A stretch of 64,000 nt of DNA from Zygaena filipendulae (lineage: Eukaryota; Arthropoda; Insecta; Lepidoptera; Zygaenidae): NCBI GenBank assembly GCA_907165275.2, contig OU015657.1:10067001-10131000 (forward strand), read 5' to 3'. The notes under the pieces are model-generated. The model was not told where the DNA came from, did no database searches, and worked only from the letters and a program-made list of their open reading frames with translations. Made by a program: the position numbers and the translations under genes. Shown here piece after piece: positions 56,501-62,332 of this stretch (positions are counted from its first letter, which is position 1; each line of letters opens with the position of its first letter).

Positions 56501-59500
56501 ATATTTCATAGACATTAACTACAAAAGGTACAGTAAACATTACCTATCATTCTGAAGGGTGATGGAATACGTGAACATCTACGCCGACTTGCGGCGCGCT
56601 ACAGAGTCGAAGATACTGATCCCGACGGGGGGCACCTTCCAGCGCGGCGCCTCCGCCGCCATTGTTCAGAGCGTGGTGGCCTCGAAGCGCATGTTCCAGA
56701 TGTCACCGATCATTTACATGAAAGCGCAAAAGAGCGCGGCCGAAGCGACCGGCATGAGGAAGGCTCACCTGCGTGACGCGGTCGCCATGTGCACACTGCT
56801 CAGTTATATCGAGGAGAAGGTAAAAAGGATGCGGCATTACCTACACCCACACCCAAAAACTATTTTTTTTTTTCGAACTGAAATTAATATGCTTACATTA
56901 TAAAACTAGGTCCCGTAGGTAGATAAGAGTCAATTATGGAAACACGATTTGGTGGTCTGTTCATTTGCGCAGACGTGCTTATTTTACAATTACCTATATC
57001 TACGTAGATACATGAGCTGAACTACTGACTGATTCATCAAAACTTGAAATTTTACACAATATGACTTCCTTGATGAAACTTTAAATAGACTGATATATCT
57101 TAACTTTAATATTAGAGGGGGGTATCGATTTTGGACTGTTCTTTTTAAGGAACAATTAATACTTTCCGTCTACAAAATCGAATGATGATAAAACTTTTTT
57201 TTGGTCCATAGATAAAACAGGAGCTGAACGAGACATCGGTGGCCGAGAAGGTGGACATCACGCGCGGCACGCAGGCCAGCTACGTGAGCCTATCGATGCG
57301 CACGCGCGTCGCCTTCGGGCCCAACGGCGCCGACCCCGACTACAGCGCCACCACGCTCACCAACCGGCGCGTCTTCCGCAACTCGACGCTCATCATACGG
57401 TCCGGGGGACAATACGAAGGTCACCCATAGCAAAGATAATATAATATACTAGCTGTGTCCTGCGGTTTCACCCGCGGTAATTTCGGAGTTCCCGCGGGAA
57501 TTCCGGGATAAAAAGTACCCCATGTACCCCTCCGTACCCCTGACAATGTGCATGCCAAATTTCACCCAAATCCGTTCCGCCATTTTAGCGTGATCATCCA
57601 CACTTTCACATTTATAATATCAATAGGATGACACGCATGTCGTGCCATTTTATCTGTGATTGGTTGGTCGGTTATATTGGTTGGTTGGTTGGCTATATTG
57701 GTTGGTAACTTTTAAATGAATAAACAGAGGGCACCACGGTGGTGACCCGCACGCTGCACTACGGCACGCCGTCTGGCGAGGAGCGGCGCGCGTACACGAC
57801 GACCCTGCGCGCGCTCACCGCGCTGACCACGCTGCAGCTGCCCGCCACGCTGCCCGCCGCGCACACCGACCCGGTGGCGCGCGCGCCGCTGTGGGCCGCC
57901 AGGCAGGACTACCCGCACCCCACCGGGCACGGAGTGGGAGCCGCGCTCAACAGGAAAGAAGGCCAGTATACGAGACATGATCATCATTATCATATCAGCT
58001 GAAAGAAGGCCCACTACTGGCCCTCCCTCAGTCCCTCAAGGTTCGTCACGACGATCGGTCCTGCGCTTCCCGCATCCAATGGCGTCCCGCGACCTACACC
58101 AAGTCGTCGATCTACCTAGTGCGCACCTACAAAAGCTACGTCTTCCGGTATACGAATACCTTGAATCAAGCAGGACTACCCGCACCCCACCGGACACGCA
58201 GCGGGAGCCGCGCTCAACAGGAAAGAAGACTATAGTAGGTATACATAAACACCACCTGAATGAATGCGACTGCTACGTTTACTTTAAAAAAAATATTGTT
58301 AGCTTTTGCCCCTGGCTTCACTCGCTTTAATGTAGATTTTTTTTAAACAATTTCCTATCCCCCAAGAACAATATTATTATAATAATATTATTATACAATA
58401 TTATTATATATATTATTATAATAATATTATTATACAATATTAATATAATAATATTGTTATGTATGAACGGTACCCTGTCTTTTTCTAATATACTCCTTGA
58501 CAACTTGTATACGAAACTGCATTATCGGTTTAATAGTTAAGGCGTGAAAACGTAACAAACAAAATGAACATTCACATTTATAATACCTACTATAAATAAT
58601 TTCTGCTAGTCGATCCTAATTTTTAAGTTCAAAATCAATATTATATTTATTATATTATGTTTTAATTATTGTAATTATTTACAGATCCAGTCGTATTGGA
58701 TTATAGACAAGATACCATTCTACACACGCTTAAAGAAGGATACTTTATTACTAGTGGTAACTAACTTTCAACTTTATTAATGTAGATATTTATCGTCCAA
58801 CATTAGCAGGAAGTCAAAATTATATTAATAACTAGCTGTCCCGCGCGTTTTCACCCGCGATAATTTCGAAATTCCCGCGGAATTGGGATGTGGACTACTT
58901 TTGAAAATCAAAATTCTAATTAGTCCGTCAGTTAGAAAATAAAAAAACAATAGACACGTATTTTTTGCTTTTTCAAATAAATTAAAATATACAGAGATAA
59001 AGCGCATTAAAGTTTAGGGTGAGGGGGTCGTGACGTCACTAACCGCTAAAACCGCCATACAAACTGTCCGAATAGTGACGTCACGCGAAATTTCAACTCA
59101 ATATATCGCCGTTATTTTTTGATTACGTAAAAAAAGAAAAAATACGTGTCCAATATTTTTTAATAATCTACAAGACGGACTAAAAATTAAAAATTAGTTA
59201 ACATGCCCATTGTTACATACAAATTTTGCAACCCCTTTTTATCCCCTTAGGGGTTGAATTTTCAAAAATCCTTTCTTATCGGATGCCGCCGTCATACAAA
59301 GAACACACCCTCCAAGTTTTAGGTCCCTACGATCAGCGGTTTAGGCTGTGCGTTAATCCATGTCATTCAGGACAAAGCATTTTACATGTATAGATATAAT
59401 ATGTTCATAAAATTTACTCAGAGCCAGCGTGGTACGAAACCAACAAGTTCGGAGTAAGACTGGGGAACATTCTGGAAATTGTGTCGAAGCCGGACGGCTT

Positions 59501-60087
59501 CCTAGGGTTCCGAGAGGCCACCTTGGTGCCGTTTGAACTCAAACTGATTGACAAGAACTCACTCACTGAATATGAGGTATGTATCTATAACATGGTAGGT
59601 ATACCTAACACAAACCATTGACCAGTTTTCTAATAGCCCTTATTTCTTTACTTATAACCACAATGCGCCTTGATTCTAATATTTGAGTATATTGGGATAT
59701 ATAACATACAAGCTAAGCACAATAAATAGCATTACCTACAAAAGTAACTGCTACATGATGAAATCTACGAATCTACGAAAACTACGAAATCTCCTTTCAA
59801 TACCATTACTAGTTTAGTCTTTAATCTCTATTCTCTACATATTAATTTTGAATTAATTATATTCCAAGGTGAATTGGCTGAACGCGTACAACAAACGAAT
59901 AAGGGAGGTAGTTGGGCCGGAACTGACCGCCCAAGGGTTGACTAAAGTATATTACTGGATGATGAACAAGACTTTACCTGTCACAATGCCGACGAAAACG
60001 AAGAACAACCCTAGTTCGGAAGCGGTTAAGACTCAATCGATGGTACTTATGTTTGCCCTGTGCCTCGCAACACTCAGCCTACTTTAA
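20538..60087 (+). CDS. Aminopeptidase P-like protein (XPNPEP2 type), secreted, GPI-anchored, probable pseudo-peptidase
   Basis: Exons are 20538-20595, 52737-52999, 53646-53852, 54593-54809, 55288-55555, 56558-56819, 57212-57419, 57728-57961, 58685-58756, 59422-59576 and 59869-60087, giving 720 residues with every phase matching. The order is signal peptide (1-20), a proline-rich linker (28-55), two creatinase-like N-terminal domains (about 66-390), a pita-bread domain (about 395-660) and a hydrophobic C-terminal tail after NPSSEA, typical of GPI attachment. Active family members are dimetal enzymes that remove an N-terminal residue preceding proline. Alignment by eye to human XPNPEP2 is good throughout (for example TALDEVAWLLNVRGRDLPY, and WLNAYNKRIREVVGPEL). 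Of the five metal ligands, H562 (PTGHGVG) and E597 (SEPAWY) remain. The Asp of LLDSGGQY is R488, the Asp of GTTDITR is V499, and the Glu of GIRLED is G611. Family histidines of AHYSP and VHEWP are D468 and K571. I infer no peptidase activity; a binding or decoy role is possible. The exon 8 donor is anomalous. Confidence 0.82.
21440..21505 (+). repeat. LINE-type 3' tail
   Basis: GAGTCCGCCTTTTGTACATA, then TGTGCAATAAAGTTCTTTAA and AAATAAAT units: the end of a LINE whose body is lost. Confidence 0.6.
21700..23370. mobile_element. Complex inverted element with ACTCGAGCGCGTCAGAT motifs
   Basis: The left half carries three copies of TACTCGAGCGYGTCAGAT (near 21853, 21983 and 22121) plus AATCTGCCGATTT. 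The right half carries the inverse motifs (AAATCGGCAGATTA near 22983, ATCTGACGCGCTCGAGTATT near 23181). The middle has a perfect 16-bp stem at 22392-22434. A shorter relative at 34012-34430 shares both flanks, CGTTGGGACCTATTGGGTTT and TCTAGACGC..GGTGGAGGTACTCAACA. I read it as a foldback transposon. No coding region is recognisable. Confidence 0.6.
22392..22434. repeat. Perfect 16-bp hairpin
   Basis: ATGGAGACTATACACT and its exact inverse AGTGTATAGTCTCCAT flank an 11-base loop. Confidence 0.8.
23413..23664 (+). mobile_element. MITE family A, internally shortened copy
   Basis: Termini AATGGGGATGTTGACTA and TAGTCAACATGCTCATT. It lacks the TTTTTGCTTTTTTAAATAAA block found in the other three copies. 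It keeps two TGACGTCA palindromes flanking AAACCGCCATACAAACTGTC. Confidence 0.8.
24815..25047 (-). repeat. GCTGT-type repeat, diverged
   Basis: Minus-strand copy starting CTAGCTGTCTTCCACTATGT. The CCCGCGG core is lost. Confidence 0.6.
25941..25964. repeat. Perfect 24-bp palindrome
   Basis: TAGAGTCGCTAG followed immediately by CTAGCGACTCTA with no loop. Confidence 0.85.
26140..26225 (+). other. Possible tRNA-derived SINE head (pol III box B)
   Basis: GGTTCAAACCTC (26198-26209) resembles a box B about 50 bases after GTTGGTGGTTAATC, a weak box A. The intervening arms do not fold as a tRNA. At most this is a SINE promoter remnant. Confidence 0.25.
27158..27480 (+). mobile_element. Foldback family B, copy 1
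   Basis: Begins TTTTCATTACTCATACTCGG, contains TTTCAGCCCTAGGGAGAATC and ends TTTCACCCCTAGGATAACAA. An almost identical copy in reverse orientation lies at 32441-32797, with longer variants at 37840 and 51054. Confidence 0.8.
27630..27950 (+). repeat. GCTGT-type repeat, compound
   Basis: CTAGCGATTTCATGCGGTTT with a second partial copy at 27810 (GGTTTCACCCATGTTAATTT). Confidence 0.65.
28195..28315. mobile_element. MITE of the GCCCCCTTAGC family, partial
   Basis: Left terminus GCCCCCTTAGCTAAG and the inner CACGTGGTCACG / CGTGACCACGTG pair. The right terminus is eroded. Confidence 0.65.
28444..28560 (-). repeat. GCTGT-type repeat, 3' end only
   Basis: ACTAATATTATAAATGGGAA then (GTTT)n and the GCTTTTACGGTGAAACTG segment. 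Truncated at its 5' end. Confidence 0.6.
28751..29008. mobile_element. MITE with TCTCGCGAGATT subterminal palindromes
   Basis: TTAGATATTATCTATCTCGC and its inverse GCGAGATATATTATAATCTAA bound 258 bp. Each end carries the self-complementary TCTCGCGAGA. Confidence 0.7.
29093..29112. repeat. GC hairpin GGGGGCAC/GTGCCCCC
   Basis: Eight perfect pairs around a GGCA tetraloop. Confidence 0.8.
30332..30384. repeat. Imperfect hairpin ATTACACCTTAC
   Basis: ATTACACCTTACAATT pairs with AATCGTAAGGTGTAAT. Small foldback, otherwise unremarkable. Confidence 0.6.
30985..31156 (-). repeat. GCTGT-type repeat
   Basis: Minus-strand copy beginning CTAGCTGTTCCCTGCGGTTT and ending CGTATTTACTTATAATATAA. Confidence 0.7.
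32441..32797 (-). mobile_element. Foldback family B, copy 2 (inverted)
   Basis: Reverse orientation of 27158-27480. It retains the inner stem GTTATCCTAGGGG..TTATTTAGTCCC / GGGACTAAATAA..CCGAGGATAAC, which is shortened in copy 1. Confidence 0.8.
32893..33124 (-). repeat. GCTGT-type repeat
   Basis: Contains GGATGGATGGATTGACGGAT internally and CCCGCGGGAATTCCGGGATA on the minus strand. The GCTGT end is replaced by GAGGTTCCACC. Confidence 0.7.
34012..34430. mobile_element. Shortened relative of the 21700-23370 element
   Basis: Shares CGTTGGGATCTATTGGGTTT on the left, CGCTCGAGAATGTCG, and AATCTGACGCGCTTGAGT on the right. The middle ~1.2 kb is absent. Confidence 0.65.
37150..37259. mobile_element. 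Foldback element with GTGCGGAA ends
   Basis: TCATTGCAAAGAGTTCCGAC and its inverse GTCGGAACTCTTTGCAATGA form the arms. The loop contains CACCTTCGGCTGCGCCTCGG, a motif also present near 36430 in related form. Confidence 0.75.
37840..38480 (+). mobile_element. Foldback family B, long variant 1
   Basis: Same 5' and 3' ends as 27158-27480, plus a middle insert with GGCTGAATAGCTAGCCGGCC. The inner stem carries CCCTCGCTACGCTCGGGCGC. Confidence 0.8.
38668..38708. repeat. Hairpin CAAAGGTCGTAG
   Basis: A perfect 12-bp stem with a 17-base loop that itself repeats GTGAGTCGTAG. Confidence 0.7.
39658..39779. mobile_element. GTACAGTCA-type small inverted-repeat element
   Basis: GTACAGTCACCAGCACCAAT and the imperfect inverse TTTCTGCAGCTGATCGTAC bound 122 bp. 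TATTGCAATAAGGTTCAA lies in the middle, as at 7310-7335. Confidence 0.55.
39972..40770 (+). repeat. Tandem repeat, about three ~290-bp units
   Basis: Opens ACCGACTTCCAAAAAGGAGG. Each unit contains CCACCAAGTCGGGATCTGAT, GGGATCTTGGAG, CTCTTCAAAAATTATAGG and GATGAAGACCACAGATGGT (around 40105-40280, 40445-40625, and a partial unit to 40760). A LINE-type tail lies antisense between units 1 and 2 (40292-40352). Confidence 0.75.
40292..40352 (-). repeat. LINE-type 3' tail inserted in tandem repeat
   Basis: Minus strand reads GTCCGCCATTTGTACACACT, GTGCAATAAAG and AAATAAAT units, the same ending as 21440-21505. Confidence 0.65.
40894..41270. mobile_element. Long foldback, ~150-bp arms
   Basis: AATTAAAACCGACTTCCAAA and its inverse end the element. 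The arms continue through ACACGTAATATTATTATTGG and GTTTGTGCTAC..CTGATCGG. The ~90-base centre holds GGTAGATGGGCTCAGTCGAC. The outer block equals the start of the 39972 tandem repeat. Confidence 0.8.
42762..42840. repeat. Nested hairpins GTCCACATCC / ACCAAATGTGAACC
   Basis: GTCCACATCC pairs with GGGATGTGGAC, followed directly by ACCAAATGTGAAC pairing with GTTCACATTTGGT. Confidence 0.65.
43868..43990 (-). repeat. LINE or SINE 3' tail, antisense
   Basis: A TTTATTTATT run followed on the plus strand by CAAGAAAAAGGTACAGAAAT. The minus strand therefore ends in (AAAT)n. Confidence 0.5.
44622..45270 (+). repeat. GCTGT-type repeat split by a MITE
   Basis: ACTAGCTGACCCGTGTCGTT runs to CCCGCGGG at 44673, then resumes at 45001 with CCAGGATAAAATATAG and ends near 45270 with CCTGTATAATATTAG. 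Confidence 0.8.
44674..45000 (+). mobile_element. MITE family A, full-length copy
   Basis: AATGGGGATGTGGACTA to TTGTCAACATGCCCATT, 327 bp. Two TGACGTCA palindromes lie inside (near 44823 and 44871). It sits exactly in the CCCGCGGG|AATTCC core of a GCTGT-type repeat. Confidence 0.85.
45412..45460 (+). repeat. (GT)n followed by LINE-type tail
   Basis: A GTGTGTGTGTGTGTG run leads into TGCAATAAAGTATAGG. Confidence 0.5.
45844..45925 (+). repeat. Tandem duplication of ~37 bp
   Basis: AAATTACGTAAATAAAAATT..GATCAATTTG is repeated at once with one base change (GACCAATTTG). Confidence 0.75.
46300..46507 (-). repeat. GCTGT-type repeat
   Basis: Minus strand AGCTGTCCCCCGTGGTTTCG to the CACTACATAGTATAAGACAA end, a variant tail shared with 45125-45155. 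Confidence 0.7.
47585..47775 (-). repeat. GCTGT-type repeat
   Basis: Minus strand CTAGCTGTTCCCCGCGGTTT to ATACTTATATACAAATC. Immediately followed by a second, expanded copy. Confidence 0.75.
47783..48693 (-). repeat. GCTGT-type repeat with giant internal expansion
   Basis: Both ends of a normal copy are present: CTACTAATATTATAAATGTG at 47791 and GTGAAACCGCGGGGCACAGC at 48675. They are separated by the expanded octamer array at 47823-48540. Confidence 0.85.
47823..48540 (+). repeat. (ATGTTTAG)n array, about 90 units
   Basis: About 718 bp of the octamer ATGTTTAG is almost perfectly homogeneous. Variants GGATGTTTGG at the left edge and a few GACGTTTAG and GTTTGG units at the right edge are the only interruptions. 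The normal repeat holds 3-5 such units. Confidence 0.95.
50043..50230 (+). repeat. GCTGT-type repeat, diverged
   Basis: AACTAGCTGTGACCCGGCGG with a second partial body at 50190 (GAGTTTCCGAATTCCTGCAG). Confidence 0.65.
51054..51657 (+). mobile_element. Foldback family B, long variant 2
   Basis: Near-identical to 37840-38480 over both halves, including GGCTGAATAGCTAGCCGGCC. It lacks a ~30-bp AT segment. The inner stem is disrupted by GATCTCGATTCGCC. Confidence 0.8.
52737..52999 (+). CDS. Aminopeptidase P-like exon 2
   Basis: Acceptor tttccgcag and donor TTG|GTAATA. It encodes mature N-terminal ACRAGRRVEQTAPSTPTP, a proline-rich stretch, then PICEDATSNTNPLGRLRNAM and YDAFLIFYSDEHL, the YxxxDxH strand at the start of the creatinase-like domain. 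The proline-rich linker is absent from human XPNPEP2. Confidence 0.85.
53081..53400 (+). repeat. Two GCTGT-type repeats in intron 2
   Basis: CAAGCTGTTCCCCGTGGTTT (truncated by 53150) and CTAGCTATTCCCCATGGTAA at 53226, which runs to the GTGATCGACTGAGCTGGTAA segment. Confidence 0.7.
53646..53852 (+). CDS. Aminopeptidase P-like exon 3
   Basis: Acceptor gattgtcag and donor GCC|GTATGT, phase 0 on both sides. It encodes SEEPAAEERRLEYISGWSGA, aligning with the RRAWITGFTGSAGT block of XPNPEP2, and ends SRQTIAEWIA. Very GC-rich. Confidence 0.92.
53974..54488. mobile_element. TIR element in intron 3, ~115-bp arms
   Basis: ATACACACCGGCAGAATTAG and its exact inverse end the element. The arms continue with AATAATTACGTATATA and ATACATCTTTTAACA. 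It is 515 bp, AT-rich and non-coding. Confidence 0.8.
54593..54809 (+). CDS. Aminopeptidase P-like exon 4
   Basis: The exon starts after aacag; the alternative start three bases on, after gag, drops one Glu. It ends ACCG|GTCAGT. It encodes ERLGRPGRVGADARLTSIGE, LQLVNMPSVVDQLW and FSKIVANLHNEQYTG, aligning with GGRVGFDPFLLSIDTW of XPNPEP2. Confidence 0.92.
55288..55555 (+). CDS. Aminopeptidase P-like exon 5
   Basis: Acceptor aatttag and donor ACCAG|GTAATG. It encodes VFWRDKVAAVRNELVSMGAD, then VTALDEVAWLLNVRGRDLPY, the best conserved block of the second N-terminal domain. Confidence 0.95.
55708..56041 (+). mobile_element. MITE family A copy in intron 5
   Basis: GGGATGTTGACTAC to TTAGTCAACATGCCCATT, 334 bp. 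It has a short GTCGTGA duplication in front of the first TGACGTCA. Confidence 0.85.
56558..56819 (+). CDS. Aminopeptidase P-like exon 6
   Basis: Acceptor tgaag and donor AAG|GTAAAA. It encodes VMEYVNIYADLRRATESKIL, FQMSPIIYMKAQKSAAEATG and MRKAHLRDAVAMCTLLSYIE. The last matches the ASHVRDAVA helix that opens the pita-bread domain. Confidence 0.93.
57212..57419 (+). CDS. Aminopeptidase P-like exon 7, first metal-ligand region
   Basis: Acceptor tccatag (an alternative cag eight bases on would remove IKQ). Donor GAAG|GTCACC. It encodes RVAFGPNGADPDYSATTLTN and NSTLIIRSGGQYE. Active homologues read AHYSP and LLDSGGQY here; this protein has D468 and R488 instead. Confidence 0.9.
57451..57628 (+). 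repeat. GCTGT-type repeat in intron 7
   Basis: CTAGCTGTGTCCTGCGGTTT to CACATTTATAATATCAATAG, a nearly full-length, little-diverged copy. Confidence 0.8.
57728..57961 (+). CDS. Aminopeptidase P-like exon 8, donor anomalous
   Basis: Acceptor aaacag. It encodes GTTVVTRTLHYGTPSGEERR and YPHPTGHGVGAALNRKE. Aligned to GTTDITRTVHWGTPS, the second metal Asp is V499. H562 of TGHGVG is kept; the VHEWP histidine is K571. The only end that joins exon 9 in frame is GAAG|GCCAGT, a GC donor. The GT at 57966 would shift the frame and hit TAG seven codons into exon 9. Confidence 0.8.
57974..58148 (+). mobile_element. Repeat inserted at the exon 8 donor, with 8-bp duplication
   Basis: The element is flanked by GTATACGA at 57966-57973 and 58149-58156. 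It opens ATGATCATCATTATCATATC and contains GGTTCGTCACGACGATCGGT. This body, by memory of its type, is a common moth interspersed repeat. The direct duplication supports insertion as a discrete unit. Confidence 0.7.
58170..58232 (+). pseudogene. Partial tandem duplicate of exon 8
   Basis: Repeats 57902-57961 with about four changes over 60 bases, reading QDYPHPTGHAAGAALNRKE. It lacks its own acceptor in phase and ends near AGTAG|GTATAC. It probably predates the neighbouring insertion. Confidence 0.75.
58370..58460. repeat. AATATTATT simple repeat / cruciform-prone
   Basis: ATTATTATAATAATATTATT and similar self-complementary units without other content. Confidence 0.7.
58685..58756 (+). CDS. 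Aminopeptidase P-like exon 9
   Basis: Acceptor tttacag and donor AGTG|GTAACT. It encodes DPVVLDYRQDTILHTLKEGY, then FITS, taking the place of the region before the IEPGYY motif. Only the phase used here is homologous; a shift by two gives TAG. Confidence 0.85.
58830..59211 (+). mobile_element. MITE family A copy inside a GCTGT-type repeat
   Basis: A GCTGT-type 5' end (CTAGCTGTCCCGCGCGTTTT, 58831-58880) is cut at CCCGCGG, followed by the MITE at 58885-59211 ending AACATGCCCATT. The insertion point equals that of the 44674 copy. The rest of the host repeat is not recognisable downstream. Confidence 0.8.
59422..59576 (+). CDS. Aminopeptidase P-like exon 10
   Basis: Acceptor actcag and donor GAG|GTATGT. 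It encodes EPAWYETNKFGVRLGNILEI, FREATLVPFELKLIDKNSLT. E597 matches the Glu of EPGYY; G611 replaces the last metal Glu of GIRLED. Confidence 0.93.
59869..60087 (+). CDS. Aminopeptidase P-like terminal exon with GPI signal
   Basis: Acceptor attccaag. It encodes VNWLNAYNKRIREVVGPELT (cf. QYLNRYYQTIREKVGPEL in XPNPEP2). The end is NPSSEAVKTQ, then SMVLMFALCLATLSLL and TAA. The small-residue site, a polar spacer and an uncharged hydrophobic end fit a GPI attachment signal. Confidence 0.93.
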   Translation: MNWLNAYNKRIREVVGPELTAQGLTKVYYWMMNKTLPVTMPTKTKNNPSSEAVKTQSMVLMFALCLATLSLL

Positions 60088-60173
60088 TAGGTTAATAGGA
60101 ATTAGGTATCGAAGCTTTATGTAAAAATTATAAGTATTTATAATTTGAAAACCATTCGACTATAAATATACAT

Positions 60174-60398
60174 AGATAAGCAATAGTGTGTTAACCCACA
60201 TTGGAGAAATTTTGATTAAATCATGTTTTAAAATCATAGCGTCATTTTGTTCCAGCATTTTTTTATGTTTAACATTTTTTTGGTATAATAAATAATGTAA
60301 TAAGGTAAACACATAATTAAAAAAACGTTCTATAACTCTCAATAAAGCGTTTTGAATCAATAACTTAATATTGTGGGTTAACATGTTATTGCTTATCT
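60174..60398. mobile_element. 225-bp TIR element just after the stop codon
   Basis: AGATAAGCAATA and its exact inverse at the ends, followed inward by GTTAACCCACA / TGTGGGTTAAC. If transcribed in the 3' UTR it would supply an AATAAA (60341-60346) and a long stem. Confidence 0.75.
60341..60346 (+). promoter_or_regulatory. Candidate polyadenylation signal AATAAA
   Basis: 254 bases after the stop codon, inside the TIR element. Confidence 0.35.
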
Positions 60399-60829
60399 GC
60401 GTCCAAATATCACTGTTCATGTATCTAGTAGAAGTGTTTTTCAACGCTTAGGTCGCGAACCCCTGGGAGGCGCGATGTCTCTGTATAGGGGGGTCGCAAT
60501 CAGACTTATCTGTTTTTTCGAATCCTAGCTATAGGTACAAATGCATAAAAATGTTGTATGGATGGAATATTTGTAACACACTAAAATAAGTGCATGAAAA
60601 AAAGCGGAGGTCGAGATATTATTTCATACTAAAGGGGGTCGTGTTTTGGATCGTGTCATGAAAAAGGTTAAAAACACTGTATTAGAAGAGCACGTTGTGA
60701 AAGTACTTATCTCAGCATTGACTAGTCATAAGCCGGTATAGTAAGAAATGAAAAACAAGCTACTGGTTGGAATTCCGTGAAAAAACATAGCGAGGTATAG
60801 GTATACGTATAGAGTATATTATCATGATT

Positions 60830-60975
60830 CATGAGCATTCGGGCGACCAAAATCGGATTTGGTTAAAATTTGGAACACATGAATATGATCTGGATTAACA
60901 TATAGATAGATACGATACTTTTTATATCGGTAAAGAGTTCCTGAAGGAATTCCGCAACTGCGGGGAACAGCTATA
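60830..60975 (-). repeat. GCTGT-type repeat, eroded
   Basis: Minus strand AGCTGTTCCCCGCAGTTGCG. The body matches GGAATTCC..AACTCTTTACC loosely. Confidence 0.55.
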
Positions 60976-61103
60976 GTAAATAATAATAATTGTCTAAATA
61001 AAAAATAAAATTAATAGTATCTAGAGGTACCATTCAAGGACGGAACGTCGCAACAATAGTCCTCGATGTAAGTATAGATATTTATGTGAATTAAATAATA
61101 ATA

Positions 61104-61731
61104 GGGTACTTGCATGAATTTTTTTTTTCAGTCTATTTTAAAGATATATGGCCTACTTAAACAAAGCAAGAAAAAGAAAAAAAATATATGCATAAATTAA
61201 TGAAATAGAGCGTTTCAAAGTTCCTACTTTAGACCTTACCGCCGAAACGCGGAATGACGTCACTTGTTCAAAATTACGCCTTATTAATCTGTGATAGAAA
61301 TGTCAATGTCGTATTGACAGGGTCATGTGACACTGACAGACAGATAACTTCAATATCCAAAAGCGAAATTAAGGTTGAACTGTATCGATTTACTTCCAAA
61401 AGTTCCAGTACAGAATCGAAATGCATGTTACCGATGCATTTTAAAGTAAAAAACTTCAGAAAATGGAAAATATGCGTTGACTGTATGCACTTAGTTTCTT
61501 TTGCCTTCTCTGAAGAGGTAAATCTTTCCTAAAAAAATAAAAGTGACGTCATGTGTTAAGCTTGGCTGTGATTGGTGTTTCGTTGCAACGTTCCGTTTCA
61601 CAAAATTAAAAGTTGAATATTTTGGAAACTATTGAAAATTTTTTAGTAAATCTTTCACGATAACGCTTTTTTAAGGCTCTATTTTTGAAATATTGACACA
61701 ATTTCTTATTATAAATTTCATGCAAGTACCC
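61104..61731. mobile_element. 628-bp TIR element with TA flanks
   Basis: GGGTACTTGCATGAA and its exact inverse are bordered by TA on both sides, fitting a Tc1/mariner-type MITE. Inside are ATGACGTCACTTGT and AAGTGACGTCATGTG. The 92-codon frame at 61254-61532 matches nothing I recognise. Confidence 0.7.
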
Positions 61732-62326
61732 TATTGTAGCTATATGTAATTCATAAATTTACAAAAGGTAAAATTAATCTAAAAATATTGAGGTAAGTGG
61801 TTTATGAGACGGAATGTTATTTTGTAATTCTGTGGCTGATAGAGTTGTAGAGAACAGTACTTTTGTACTTAATTATTTATCTAGTAAATAGCTTCTCGCA
61901 GCACAAACAAAGCCATATCTAGCTGAGCCTCGATTTAGTAAATTCATATCAACTTATACTGAATAGGCGAGGCAGGTAGAGTAGAAGAGTTAAACTTCAA
62001 TAGAAAAAGTTAAGTTTGAATGAAAGAATATTAACTGAAATTGCTACTCTATGTACCTACTCAAGCATAATAGAACAAGTTTGTGACTTAATCGAGGTTT
62101 ATTTATTGATAGGCACAAGTGCATAAGCGACCAGTGACCTTCTTTAATATCTTTAGTTATTATTTAATTTTACTATCTATTTATATGTATTTATGTAATG
62201 TTATAAAAGACTAAGTAACAATTTATTGTCAAACTCGTCATTCAAGTTAAAGCACAGAGTGCCTTATATAAAATGTAGTGTGTAAAAATTTGTTGTACGT
62301 GTGGTTGTACGTGTACCTATTATCTA

Positions 62327-62332
62327 AATAAA
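62327..62332 (+). promoter_or_regulatory. Candidate distal polyadenylation signal
   Basis: AATAAA followed by a GT-rich stretch (CATTGTGAGTGTAC) about 25 bases on, the best-formed poly(A) context in this flank. Confidence 0.35.

Noticed and set aside
61254..61532. 92-codon frame inside the TIR element
   Set aside because: No transposase motif is visible and it lacks relatives I recognise; it is probably chance.
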